NCBI RefSeq assembly: GCF_021976095.1
Contig: NW_025813483.1
Location: 15,355,800-15,419,799, forward strand
Reading direction: 5' to 3'
DNA: 64,000 nt
Source: Xenia sp. Carnegie-2017
Taxonomy: Eukaryota; Cnidaria; Anthozoa; Malacalcyonacea; Xeniidae
This document shows, one piece after another, positions 31,316 to 42,708 of this stretch. Within the stretch, counting starts at the first letter, position 1, and every line of letters begins with the position of its first letter. The translations under genes and the position numbers were made by a program. The notes under the pieces were generated by a model. That model searched no databases. It was given only the letters and a program-made list of their open reading frames with translations, and was not told the origin of the DNA.

Positions 31316-32675
31316 CTATATCCGAACTTGAAATATAACTGGTCTTGAAGATGCAGCAGGATAGACAAGCTCTGCACCAGTATATTGGATACCACTAGAC
31401 GAGAAAACAATTATAAAAAATTGCAAGTTTAAACTAAAACAGCTATAAATGAAGCCTACCCAGTGTTTGCTGTTGTTTGTTCTTTATCTGGTATTACTAC
31501 AGCCAAAGCACATTTCATTGCTTTACCATCAAGCATGCGGTTATGGTATTTGTGATAAGCACTCTCCGCATCACCAGCTTTTTCAAACACAATTTCTGCC
31601 ATGTTATTGGCTAGAGTGACATCGAACAATGGACCAACAGCTCCAAACAATTCCTGTTTTTAGAAAAAAACTGAATTAGCTATTTGAAGTTTGTGATATT
31701 CAATATTATCAAACACTTAATCATACCACAATATCTGCCTTTATTACTCGTGAATGAAGATTGGTGACAACAACTTTACGCATGTTTACGTTATCCTGTA
31801 AATGTTTTCAAATGGAAAAAATTGAGGAATATATTTCATAACAGTTGATAAGACAATTGAAGTACTAACATCACGTCTATCAGTAATTGTTTTTGTAGGT
31901 CTCTTGAGTAATAAAGGCCGTTCTCCTGTTAGAGAAGTGAATGAAAGGTTAGGACTTGATGTTCTAAGATCTTCCTCTTCTGTAATCCTTGACGATCTTG
32001 AGGTACATATTTCATTTGTTAATGTTCGTTTTGGAGGTATGTTGCTAGAAGTATCAGTTTTTGCAATCATATTTGAAGGGGTGATAATTTTCAACGAGTG
32101 TGATGAAGAAATTGTCTTGCGTGAAAGTTGAGGTTGTCTAGTAGTGACTTGAATTGAGTTTTGACTTATGGAAAGTTTTCGGCAATTATTTGGTGATTTT
32201 GTTGATAGTTTACTGCTAACAGGATTAATTAGGTGATTTAATGGCATCAATCTTTGTATTCTCGCTTTCGTATTTTTGCTGGTGATTTGTTGTGGTCTGC
32301 TTGACATCATCCTACGTTTGGATTTATTCACTCTAGCCTGCAATGGGAAAATAAGACATCTGATATTAAAACTGTCAACAAAAGCAATTAATTTGATGGC
32401 ATTTCAGCAAAATTGTGACCAAAGAATTAACATTAGAATGTTTACGCTTGATATTTTTACACGTGCAATAAAATTGATGCACAAGCAGCACAAGTCACAT
32501 CTTGAGTACAGAGATGTTATGAAACAACAAAATAGTTTGAAACCTTGTTGGATCCTTTCTTTTCAAGAACATCCCTAGCATCACGAATACCTAACGCTCT
32601 AGGCATATTTGTACGAAAATTCTTTCTTCCCAGTCTATTTTTCACGCTAATATTTTCCTGCTTACGACCCACCAT
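31316..32675 (-). CDS. POLDIP3: POLDIP3/SKAR, RRM protein linking mRNA to translation control
   Basis: POLDIP3 (SKAR, PDIP46) is a nuclear RRM protein that joins exon-junction-loaded mRNA, recruits S6 kinase and interacts with the TREX export machinery. The RRM spans two exons near 31.46-31.80 kb: RKVVVTNLHSRVIKADIVEL, FGAVGPLFDVTLANNMAEIV and KYHNRMLDGKAMKCALAV, closely matching human TNLHPRVTEEDIVELF and NNRCLDGQPMKC. The first exon (ATG 32673-32675) encodes LGRKNFRTNMPRALGIRDAR and DARDVLKRKD, like the DAR repeats of the human N-terminus. A basic, Ser/Thr-rich middle (31.87-32.34 kb) follows. The final exon gives GAELVYPAASSRPVIFQVRI and stop at 31316. I did not find the N-terminal UAP56-binding motif of human SKAR, so an upstream exon may exist. 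It is tail-to-tail with HAP2-C. Confidence 0.88.
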
Positions 32676-33293
32676 GTTGAAGCCAACGTAATGTTCTGTT
32701 GCTTCTTCAGTTCTTGTAAGGAAATTACCTATGGATACTTTGTACCTCGGGGTAATTTCTGCATATGACTTCAGTTAGATAATGAGATCAGAGAGTGTAC
32801 AAAATATTTGGATATATAGTAGCGAGGAAGTAATGCTGAAGAAGTGTAGTAACACACTTGCGTACATTGTAAATTTCTCTTATTAGGTTTTGGGTCAAAA
32901 CAATGATGTAAAAAGAATGTGAACATATGTAACGAGTGGTTTTTGGTAAGTTTCTCCAACCAATGTACGAAATTTGCTAATGATCTTTGGTCTTTTCACT
33001 TTAACACTTTTGCTATGCTTGGCTGACAGTTTGAACAAAGGTTCTTTGGGATGTAGCAATCTTTCACAATACCCATATTTTTTACTTCATACATTTGCTG
33101 ATATTGTGTAAGGTTTAATTTGCACTATTTTGATAGATAACTGCATCAATTAAATTTTTGAGTAAAGGTTCTTTAGTGCTTCTTTTTTCAACTTTAGATC
33201 CTGCTCAAGTTTACCATGTTTAGAGATGCTATTGGTCATAAGTTATGTTTTATATGAAAAGTCTAGCACACAGTTGCCTATACCTTCCTGTCA
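32676..33293. promoter_or_regulatory. Divergent intergenic region between POLDIP3 and TRAF7
   Basis: 618 bp of AT-rich DNA between two start codons on opposite strands. It presumably holds both promoters, and perhaps a missed first exon of either gene. No specific element was recognised. Confidence 0.4.
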
Positions 33294-36200
33294 ATGATGG
33301 AAACATCATTTGGAGCATCATTGGCAAATGGAGGAGCTCGTACTCGCGGAAGAAGTTTTCAAGATAAAGAGTTTCATTCTCCTCCTGGCTCAGAAAAAGT
33401 CAGTAAATTTGCTTGCATTGGACAGCTTGAAAACTTGTCAAAGCAATTTTGTTTTTCAGTTCCAGTTGAAAAAATGTCTTATTTTTCAATGTCTTGCAGA
33501 ACTGTCAATCATTTACTGAAGATTCATTGTGGCGAACAAGACGTCTTTCCAATTTGTCTGCAGGCTCCTCATATCCATCTCTCAACAGTAATCTGAGTAA
33601 TTCAGACAGTGAAAAAATAAATAAGGTTGAATAAAATCCCAAGTTTCAACATATTTTTAAGTTTTTACATTAATATTCTATGTTGAACTTACATTTCTAG
33701 GAAATTGTTGTCTTTGCTGACAAGCCATCAGAGAAGTTATTCTGTATGATATGTTCAAAAGTATTTCAAGATCCTGTCATTACATCATGTGGGGTAAATA
33801 GGCATATTTACTTGTCTTTTTTTTTTATTTTGCAAATGGCAAAACTAATGTTAGCCTGACATACTTTTAGCATACCTTCTGCAGAGCCTGTGTGTTGATG
33901 CGAAAAGTTGAACATTGTCCTGTGGATAATATTAGCTTGGTGGTGGTTGTTTCAAATATTGCGGTAAAACTTCATTATGTAGTATTGCAACTTTTGCTGA
34001 CTTTTAGATACATTAACATTTTGCATTTCATTCATTCATCAGGTATCAGAACAAATTGGTGAGCTACTTATTCATTGTAAGTATGGTTGCATGCCATCGG
34101 CTACTGAAGAAGGAAAGTATGAAGTGAATTCTGCAGGTATATGATGATAGTTATCAGGTAATATGACCTTAAAGATCATGACACATTAACCATTGCTTAT
34201 GTGTCATTTTTTCAAGGATGTCCAGTAAAAGTAAAGTTGAATTCTAGACAGTATGTGATTGTTATTACAGTAATGATTATCATATCCTCCTACGTACCTC
34301 ACAATTGATTCCACCATTATACCTTCAGAGCTCTTTATACATTTGTCTATGCCACCCTTGAACTTACATAACTAGTAATTTCTGATGTGTACAAATGATT
34401 AGAGGTGTCCACATTAGACTTATTTGACTCGCTCGATCACCTGATCAAATTTTACACAAAGATAGCATTATCAACAGAGAAAATGAATCATGGTCTTAAT
34501 TTCTGTCTTATATTCTTCAAGTGAGCACGAACAAAGCTGTCAGTATGCTCCAATTCAATGTCCTAACAGCACACTTTGTCCTGCTGTCTTAAAAATGGTA
34601 CAAAAGGCTTTCAATTGTCATATACACTCAATTTCTTATGCATTAATGTTTCGTACCTCTGATAGTAAGAAGATTCCCATGCAACTTTACAATTAATATG
34701 TTTAGAATCTTGAAGAACATTTGCAGCATTGTGAGCACATAAAATGCATTCATTTAAAATATGGGTAAGACGTTAATGTTGAGCTCTTGTTGTTGAAGAC
34801 ATTAAAGTAATCAGAATATATATTTTTTGACCGTTTTGTAGGTGTCAATTTGAAGGCACAAATATGGAAGTCGAGGAACATTTAAATACGTGTAAATTTG
34901 AGCCAATGAAAGAATTTCTCCAACATTCTGCAGACCAAATTGAAGTTCTTCAAACAGAATTAAAAAACAAAGACCAGGTGTTAAGAATAAGTGTGACCAA
35001 AATTTTCTATCTGTATCCTATATCTTTTTATGTTTGTACAATATTTTTGATACACTTTGCTTTGATTGTATTTATTTTGAATTTTTTCATCCTTGCTCAC
35101 TGTTATTTTTCTGTCTTTTGTTATCAGGAAATAACGTTTTTGAGATCCATGCTTTTTAAAATGTCGGAAAGGATTGAAAGAGTTGAGAAAACTGTAGATA
35201 TAAGATTAGGTTAGATGTTTGAAATTCTTAAGTTGAATATTTTCATGAAGTAGTAAAAATCCTACTTTTACATTTTGTAAGATTTTCTTGATGAAGGACA
35301 CACTAAATTATCATCAGAAATCATGGAGACAAGACGTGCAATGTCGAAACTAAAGGTGAGATGATATTACAATATTTCCATTCAAACTCATTTCAAGTAG
35401 TGAGAAGATGATACACTTTCTATGTGTTTAGGATGATATATCTGATGTTGAAGTACGACTATGGGGCGCTGGATGTAAGAAACTTTATCTTTCATTTTTT
35501 ACAACTATTTTTTATGACACAATTTACTATCATATTTCATTTATTTAGCATTCGATATCTATCCGTTGTTTAAATGCAGAGGAACGTTTGTTGGTCATCA
35601 GGTGGGAGTGGATTTTACACTAACCTTAGATTATTTTTTTGTCCTTTTTCTTAGCATTATAACGATTATTGTTTATAAATGTATAATTTTAGGGACCGAT
35701 CTGGGCTTTATGTGTCAGTAACGGAGAATGGCTCTATAGTGGTTCTTCTGATAAAACAATCAAAGTAATCATCTCTTCCTTTTTATGAAACGATTATTGC
35801 TGGATTGAGCTGTAGATTCCTATGTCAATTCCTATGTCTACTTTTAATGGTTTTTTCATGCTGGATACATATTCTAATAGTGATTATTCATTACGCAACA
35901 TGAATCTCTAGCAATAACCGACAGTTATAATTTCCTGTCAATAGTTATTCTTCCATCCTCATCTCTATGTTCAGTGTTGCTTCTCTCATCACTTTTTCCC
36001 AGCTATGGAATTCTTATCCTTTATACCCAAACATGAGTGATATTTCATTTGAATTTGTAATCACTGCGTTAAGCTAGCGTTTCGTGTGACTGTGTTATCA
36101 ATCTTTAGGTATGGGACACACAGAGCACCTACAATTGTGTGAAGACAATGGAAGGGCATGCTGGGATTGTGTTGACACTTTGTTCCGATGGGTGAGAATA

Positions 36201-37508
36201 AAGAACATTTTCTAATTCGCATTTTCAACTATTCATACTTCATTCAGTTGGAAATAAAACTCTAGTATTTCTTTTACAGAAAGAGGTTGTATAGTGGCTC
36301 GTCAGACTGTACGATTAATGTGTGTATTTATGTGGGATTTTCCAGGGAATTTTATACAGCATATTGTTTTTGTTGCATCATTAAACGTTATGATTTCAGA
36401 TCTGGGATTGTTCAACGCTAGAGTTTGTTGAAAAGATTCGTGGGCACGAAAATCCTGTGTGTACTCTTGTTACGAAGAAAAACATGCTTTTCAGTGGATC
36501 ACTTAAAAAGATAAAGGTCTGTAATAAACAAATGACGGAATAACTATAGATGTACTCTTAGACAGTAATATTGAACTTTCATCATGAAATATAAGGTAGA
36601 AATGTAAATATTTTATGTTTTCGCACAGGTGTGGAATCTCGAGACTCTAAAACAAGTCAATGAGTTAACTGAACTGAATCACTGGGTACGAGCGTTAGTT
36701 GCGTCTGAGAATTATTTGTACAGCGGATCATATCAAACAATAAAGGTGCATAGTCAGTTATGGATTAATGTCCAAATGTAAAATGCATTCTGTATTTATT
36801 TGTATTTTTGAGATATGGGATTTGGATTCTCTTGATTGTGTTCATGTACTTGAAGCTTCTGGTGGAAGTGTTTACTCCCTTGCTGTTACTAAGGAACACA
36901 TCATATGTGGAACATATGAAAATTCTATTTTGGTAATCGCTCAAATAATTCTACTTATACTCTTCTTTCGTTATCCGTTGTCTATCATTTTTTACCTGTC
37001 AATTTTATTTTTAAAGGTTTGGGATTTAAATAACTATAAGTTGCTTACGAATCTCAACGGTAAGCATAAAGAAATGGCACTATTTTTAATCCATCGTTTT
37101 ATAAATAGGATTTCTGTGTTAATTTCTTTTAGGTCATGTTGGTACTGTTTACGCTCTATCCGTTGTTAGTACACCTGGTCAGACCAGACTGTTCAGTGCT
37201 TCGTACGATAGATCTTTACGAGTTAGTTTTATCACTAGTTGAATGACTACAATCACGTTCGACAGGATCTTCAATTCTTTTCTCGTGATTAAACTTAGGT
37301 ATGGAACTTAGAGAGCTTGGCGTGTGTTCAAACATTGTTACGTCATCAGGGTAGTGTTTCTGCTCTTGCTGTTTCACGTGGTCGAATATTCTCCGGAGCT
37401 ATGGACAGCACTGTAAAGGTAAAAAAATTGAGAATGTATGAATGGAAACGAGTTTATAAAAAACGAATTGTTTCTGTATATTTTCTCATTAAGGTATGGC
37501 AATGTTAG
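33294..37508 (+). CDS. TRAF7: TRAF7, RING/TRAF zinc-finger/WD40 E3 ligase
   Basis: TRAF7 is a cytoplasmic E3 ligase and scaffold that works with MEKK3 in NF-kB and JNK signalling. Domains appear in family order. N-terminal [13 protein letters not shown] matches human METTFGPAFS. The RING (33.7-33.95 kb) has [20 protein letters not shown] and CPVDN. TRAF-type zinc fingers (34.05-34.9 kb) have [29 protein letters not shown] and [15 protein letters not shown] coiled coil (34.9-35.36 kb) has [20 protein letters not shown]. Seven WD40 repeats start at [17 protein letters not shown] and include [34 protein letters not shown] and [20 protein letters not shown]. The protein ends VKVWQC, like human VKVWTC, with TAG at 37506-37508. 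Human TRAF7 has about 30 residues before the matching Met, so an upstream coding exon is possible. About 20 exons, with many short introns. Confidence 0.95.
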
Positions 37509-40138
37509 TTAAATATACCGTTTTTGGATTCTATGCTGAAAAAATGTAAATTTCAAATCTACGCTGTGAGCTGCTACGACAGAAATGTAGAATACTATAT
37601 TGCATTGCTTGCGAGTCAAAGTTGAGAAAAATTTATTAAATAGAATTGTTAATATAAAAAAATTATCACGAATTTCATTGAAGAATTATGTAAATATAGA
37701 GATCACTTCAAGAAAGTATTTTTTAAAGTAATGAAGTAAATGAAGCAAGTACTCTTGTTAACAAAACCAAGATCATGCTGGTAACACGAACCACTTGAAA
37801 CAGCCAAAATTTCAAAGAATGCATCAACGTAATGGCAGTTACTACAATCCCGAAGCAGAACCTAAACTACAAGAGAATCTAGTCGAAAGTTTCGTACAAG
37901 AACGTTCTGGTATTTGTATACAGCGTGAATTGTGAATTGGAGAAACGAGTTAGGATGCGTCAACATTAAATGCTGCTTAAGTTTAGCTTATAGCAATCAT
38001 TGAAAAATTTGTCAACCAGCAGATAAGCAAATGTACGATAAATCTGTAAAACTCACGCCCTCCATCTCTCGAAGACAGGCCGTCTAACCAACTGTTGCAA
38101 TTTTTAGTGTTTTGAACACAGATTTCTTCATGAAATCGTAAAAAGCAACTGCTTCTCCAACAATCCATGCCACATTTTCATCCTCTGATAACTTTGGTGG
38201 TAAAGAAGCTGAGAGGGTAGCTGTGATCAATTAGGTTCCAAAGATTAAAAAATTACGAAACTGACAAGAAATAGCGTTATCATCAATGAAAGCCTCTTAA
38301 CGAATTCCATTAACATTTTCGTCGACAACTTGTTTGATTGCTTTGCTCAAAATTTTGTGCAATTTTATGTCAAGTTATGCATTGTCATTGTCAGTTACTC
38401 GGTCAGTTATGCTTACTACGAAGACTTCGAAATATAAACCTGTAAAGAAGCAATATTTCAAATTGTTTTCAGTAGATTCTCAAAGTTAATTGATGAGCAA
38501 TTTCCTACTTATCGTATAACAAGTTGTGCAGTAACTGCAAGTAATAATTAAGTACAAAATTTATTTTCCCTTTCAGGGATATAAGTGATTAAATGTCTCG
38601 CAAACCGAAGGAAGCTTATAATGTCTAGTATCCCTTAAAGCATGCGTTCACTTTGTGACTCTTCCTTTCGGCAATGATGGAATAAAGAAATTCATCTAGG
38701 TATTTACGTAATTGTCAATTCTGTTTTTGAATTGGTTCAGTGAACTTATATATGAATTTGCTTTGCAAATACACACTGTATTTTAATTATTGTTGAAGTT
38801 ATTGATGGTTCATCAACTTCCAAGTAAGTGACAAGAAAGTTTTTGACGCATGGGAAAGACGGTTTCTGTTACCACTCAACGACATAAATTGTGAGGCACC
38901 AAGGCTTGTAAAAACGCACGTTTGGATAGGTTTACTTCTTAATCTGAAAATTAACGATGTAGCAACAGTCGAGCAAGAGGAGTTTCGACTTGGTAAACTT
39001 GCTTTCGAAGTATTGTGGTTTCGAAGGACTTGCCGAAGATTTCATGCTATTAACCTTTTTCATTCAGCAGAAATGAAAATGATTCAGCCGTTGGAAAAGT
39101 GAAGATGCAAGCATGTGAAAACAAGGTATATTGTTTTGATATTAATCAGGGATATTTAGTCTAAACGTCCCTCATCCCTATAATTGAGGGAAATACGTCA
39201 GTAAACCTCCCTGTGATAACAAAAAATCCCGCAGCAACCATGTTATTACAAAAAAACAACATAGAACTGAATACCTTTAAATTCATTGTCATAAACAAGC
39301 AATTGCCTCTCCTAAACGTCCGCCAATGGTGAAGGTGGTCCAATTTTTGAAGATAAATTTCTGAAATTAAGAATCATTAAAACGTTATTTGTCAATGAAT
39401 GTCGGCTTCATAAACCATTCAAAATTAAATTAACTGGAGAAATGAAATAAAAAGTAAAAAAAATTACATGTTTAAATCAAATTACGAGTCAAATGACCGC
39501 TTTCTTTGAAACTTTAACTATCCTTGGATACCTAGTTTAACAACGCTTTAAATAATTTTGCATTACGACAACTCAAAAGGTTGTGTTCAATAGTGATTCA
39601 TAATTTAAAGTTGTTTTAATCTCATAACTGCTAGGGTCATACACGAATGTATGAAAGCAATGTGACTAGGGTAACACTGGAGGTGACGTATCTAGTGTTT
39701 TATGTGGAGTTTCTAAGTATCAGCAGTTGACACTAGAGATGGTTTATACATCCATGTTTATGTATGATTACTTAGGTGGGCATCTTGATTGTTTTGTATG
39801 TCTGTAAATTTTTACATTATGGGAAATAGGTTTACATACATGTCCATTTTGTAAAGAGTGAATAGTTTAGTGCAAATGTCCGGTTTTTAGGGGTCTCTTC
39901 ATAAAGACTGCTATCGAAGAGAAATGAAGAGCTCATTAGTCACTCCATAAGTTAGTGGGTTAAATCTTATAAAGTCTCTTTTGTCTAATATTTTGCGGGT
40001 GAACGTTTTTGTTTTCTTATGCATTTAATTTGGCAATCTTATGCTTTAAAGGCACAGTGCAAAAGGCAAGTTATATGAAACATTGCTTGGTTTATTTTAT
40101 GACAAATAAAAAGATAAAATTCGAAAGCAAAAAAAACC
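37509..40138. other. Intergenic, no gene recognised
   Basis: AT-rich DNA after TRAF7. A short minus-strand stretch near 38050-38220 reads like a protein fragment (SEDENVAWIVGEAVAFYDFM) but lacks clear exon edges or a recognisable family. Nothing else coding was supported. Confidence 0.45.
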
Positions 40139-40390
40139 CCGTTTTCGGTCCATGCTTCCCGATACCTTCTTAAGCGTAAGGCACTAGAACGCCGCATGTT
40201 AACGTTTCGGTAGGACATTTCGGCCCCTCCACGCTATCCTACTTGGGAGATGCAATAGCAAGCTTCCGCCCATCGGACCCCGAGATCGCCTGCGTTAGGC
40301 TTTGCTCGGGGTACGCAGGGAGAGTGCGGTCGCCACCGGTGTGGGCCCCTAAGACACTGCATACTATATCGCACCCAGCTTCCACTGCTA
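40139..40390. other. GC-rich structured island, possible noncoding RNA or old insertion
   Basis: Roughly 250 bp much richer in G+C than its surroundings and sharply bounded. It holds a strong hairpin: ACCCCGAG near 40278 pairs with CTCGGGGT near 40306, with GCCT/AGGC inside. An alternative pairing CCTGCG/CGCAGG and GTAGGA/TCCTAC add to the structure. I do not recognise it as tRNA, 5S, SRP, RNase P/MRP or U-snRNA, and no sustained reading frame fits. Confidence 0.4.
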
Positions 40391-42216
40391 GTTGACATCT
40401 ACTATATGAAGTTTTAGCTTAATACATATATACACAAATTCAAAGGCTTACGAAAGTTGTCGTATTATTAAAGTCACTACTGCACATGCCCAGATGATTT
40501 CTTTGATAATTTGCGACTAAGTGAGCTAATTGCCACGAAAGTAGTGCAAGTACATATAGTTAGTCGTTGCCATGACTATGAACAATTATTCGAGTGGAGT
40601 GCGCATGCGCAGATGGTTTCTCTATTAAATTGTTATTAAGCATGCTATTTACTTCAAAATCGGTCCTAGTAGATGCAGTTGGTGCAGTGCTAGTAGATGC
40701 AGTTGGTGCAGTGCTAGTAGATGCAGTTGGTGCAGTGCTAGTAGATGCAGTTGGTGCAGTGCTAGTAGATGCACATGGTCGTTGCATGACCATGAACTTG
40801 TGCAGCTGGTTAATTCGACTACGCATGGTCAAGCTCACTGCGCATGCGCAGATAGTTTCTTTAGCAAATAACAAAAGCGAGCAATTTACTCCAAAATTTG
40901 TACTATTAGATCCAATTGGATGTTTCCATAACCACAAAACTAGGACAGTTGGTATCACAGAATAGAAAATGAACAGAAGGCCAACTAAGGGGTGCAATGC
41001 ATCCCAGATTTTTTATGCGTTTATATCAGATCCGCCATTAGTCTTGCAATTACTGTGGTTGTTAGCCACTATAAATTATACAGTACAATGGAATATTTGT
41101 GTAAGAAAATTGTCCTTTTAAACGTTGTCTTTCATCAATCGCGAGAATCTTGCTTAGTAATTAAATTTTATTAGTTAAAGCACAGTTTTGATGCGATTTT
41201 GAGTGATTTGACTACAAAATACTGAAATTGGCAGTACTTACATTTTATTTTGATGTTCTGATAATTCGAAAGTAAACCTCCACAGTGTGTAATTTAATGT
41301 TTTTGCACAATACAATTATATACAAATTCTTTAGCCATTACTTGCCTTGCCCCGTCAAGTTTCTAGCCTTGCCCCGCCTTCCTTTTCTTTTGCTTCAACG
41401 CATCGCTGGAAAGTTTTGAATGATAAACTTTCAAGCCGGAAATTTCCAACTCTCAAAGGCATGTCCGATACTCTCTTATCATCACACGCAGTTGCAATGA
41501 AAGCATTAGTGAAGGGATAAGACAGTATTTGAGAACAGAGGTACTTTATTACGATGTATAAGAAGATTGTCTCAATGCTGCCAAGGAGAGAGACATAGCC
41601 TTAGCTTTTGCATGATGAAAATCGATCCCAGGTAAGAAAAGGCGAACTATGCGGAGTTTATGAGGCGAAGTTTAAATACTTTTAAAAATTCTCTGGTATT
41701 TAGCACAATCGTGTTGACGTCGTTTGAGATTAAGGATATTAGTCACGCTGTCACAGAATGTCGAGATTGAAGCCCAAAATTGTATCAAAATCTTTTAATA
41801 TTGGACTAACCAGTTTGCTTTGTGAAAAATTGTTGGACCTTTTATCAATCAAAGGAAGGAGGATTTTATTGATATATTCAAGTGCTCTTGAAAGTGAAGT
41901 TCATAATTTAAGTTTCAAAGGGCTCAAGCAACTGCGAGATCCTACTAGTTCTAGCACCACTACTATAATACCCCTCACTAAAATTAACACCACTCATGCT
42001 TATGTAAACATTTTTCTTCTTTGATATTAATTGCAACACTAATTCTATTAAAAACCAATCATAAGAAAAACAAACTAATTACTATAAATTACTACAAATT
42101 ACAAGCACATCTTTAGCTTTCTTGGCTACGTCATAAGACCTCTTTTGCTAACCGACTTTTCCTCAGCCCCCTTGTTTCTATCTCCGCCAAATTAAAGATG
42201 GCGACGTTAATTCCAC
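40391..42216. other. Intergenic with small repeats, no gene recognised
   Basis: Three loosely similar segments built on GCGCATGCGCAGAT followed by GTTTCT begin near 40483, 40602 and 40847. The last two carry the perfect palindrome TGCGCATGCGCA or near it (NRF1-type). A 24-bp minisatellite lies between. After 41000 I see nothing until YY1-type AAGATGGCG near 42196. Confidence 0.45.
40666..40773 (+). repeat. 24-bp minisatellite, four copies plus a partial
   Basis: Unit CTAGTAGATGCAGTTGGTGC followed by AGTG, repeated four times without change and then breaking down. The identity of the copies points to recent expansion. Confidence 0.95.
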
Positions 42217-42609
42217 GGTTAGCACTATTTTCCACCCAGCAAACCGCCCTTTACTTTGAAATATAATATTTTACACAATATAATATTTTACACAATATAA
42301 TATTTTATATAATATTTTACACAATCGTCGAAAAACGACATATTTTCCAGCCTGGATTATAAGTTTATAACTTAAGGTGGTTGCATGAAAATTTATACTG
42401 CAACATTTATCTGTAAATATTTTCATATGTTGATATTAAAAACTGTATTATAAAAATATAAAATTACTCGCCATCTCAAAACGACCTAGTACCAGTGCAT
42501 GCATGGTTTCCTTTTAGCTTTTGGTTCTTTCCCATTAGCCGCCATCTTTAATTTATTTCCGATTGTGTAAAGTAAAGGGCGGTTTGCTGGGTGGAAAATA
42601 GTGCTAACC
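42217..42609. mobile_element. MITE with ~41-bp terminal inverted repeats and 9-bp target duplication
   Basis: The left end, GGTTAGCACTATTTTCCACC and on to 42257, is the exact inverse of the right end at 42569-42609. Both sides are flanked by TAATTCCAC (42208-42216 and 42610-42618). The 393-bp interior is AT-rich with short tandem ACAATATAATATTTT units and no transposase. A 9-bp duplication with long TIRs suits Mutator-like elements, though 8-bp hAT-type duplication plus a chance base cannot be excluded. It lies 100 bp upstream of the MTIF2 start codon. Confidence 0.9.
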
Positions 42610-42708
42610 TAATTCCACATTCCTCATTAAAAACTTATTAACTTAACTTATAAATTTTTTTGTTTGGAGTTTTGTTCTCGTTGAGAAAAAGAGAATTAAG
42701 ATTGCAGC

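Noticed and set aside
38030-38220. Minus-strand fragment SEDENVAWIVGEAVAFYDFM as a gene
   Set aside because: No splice-consistent neighbours and no family recognised; too short to support.
40139-40390. GC-rich island as rRNA, tRNA, SRP or RNase P/MRP RNA
   Set aside because: None of the conserved cores I can recall for these RNAs is present on either strand.
40560-40997. Overlapping frames on both strands with APTASTST or AVLVDAVG repeats
   Set aside because: They arise from the 24-bp minisatellite; there is no family similarity or start context.
41758-42024. 88-residue plus-strand frame
   Set aside because: Composition is ordinary and there are no motifs, domains or partners.
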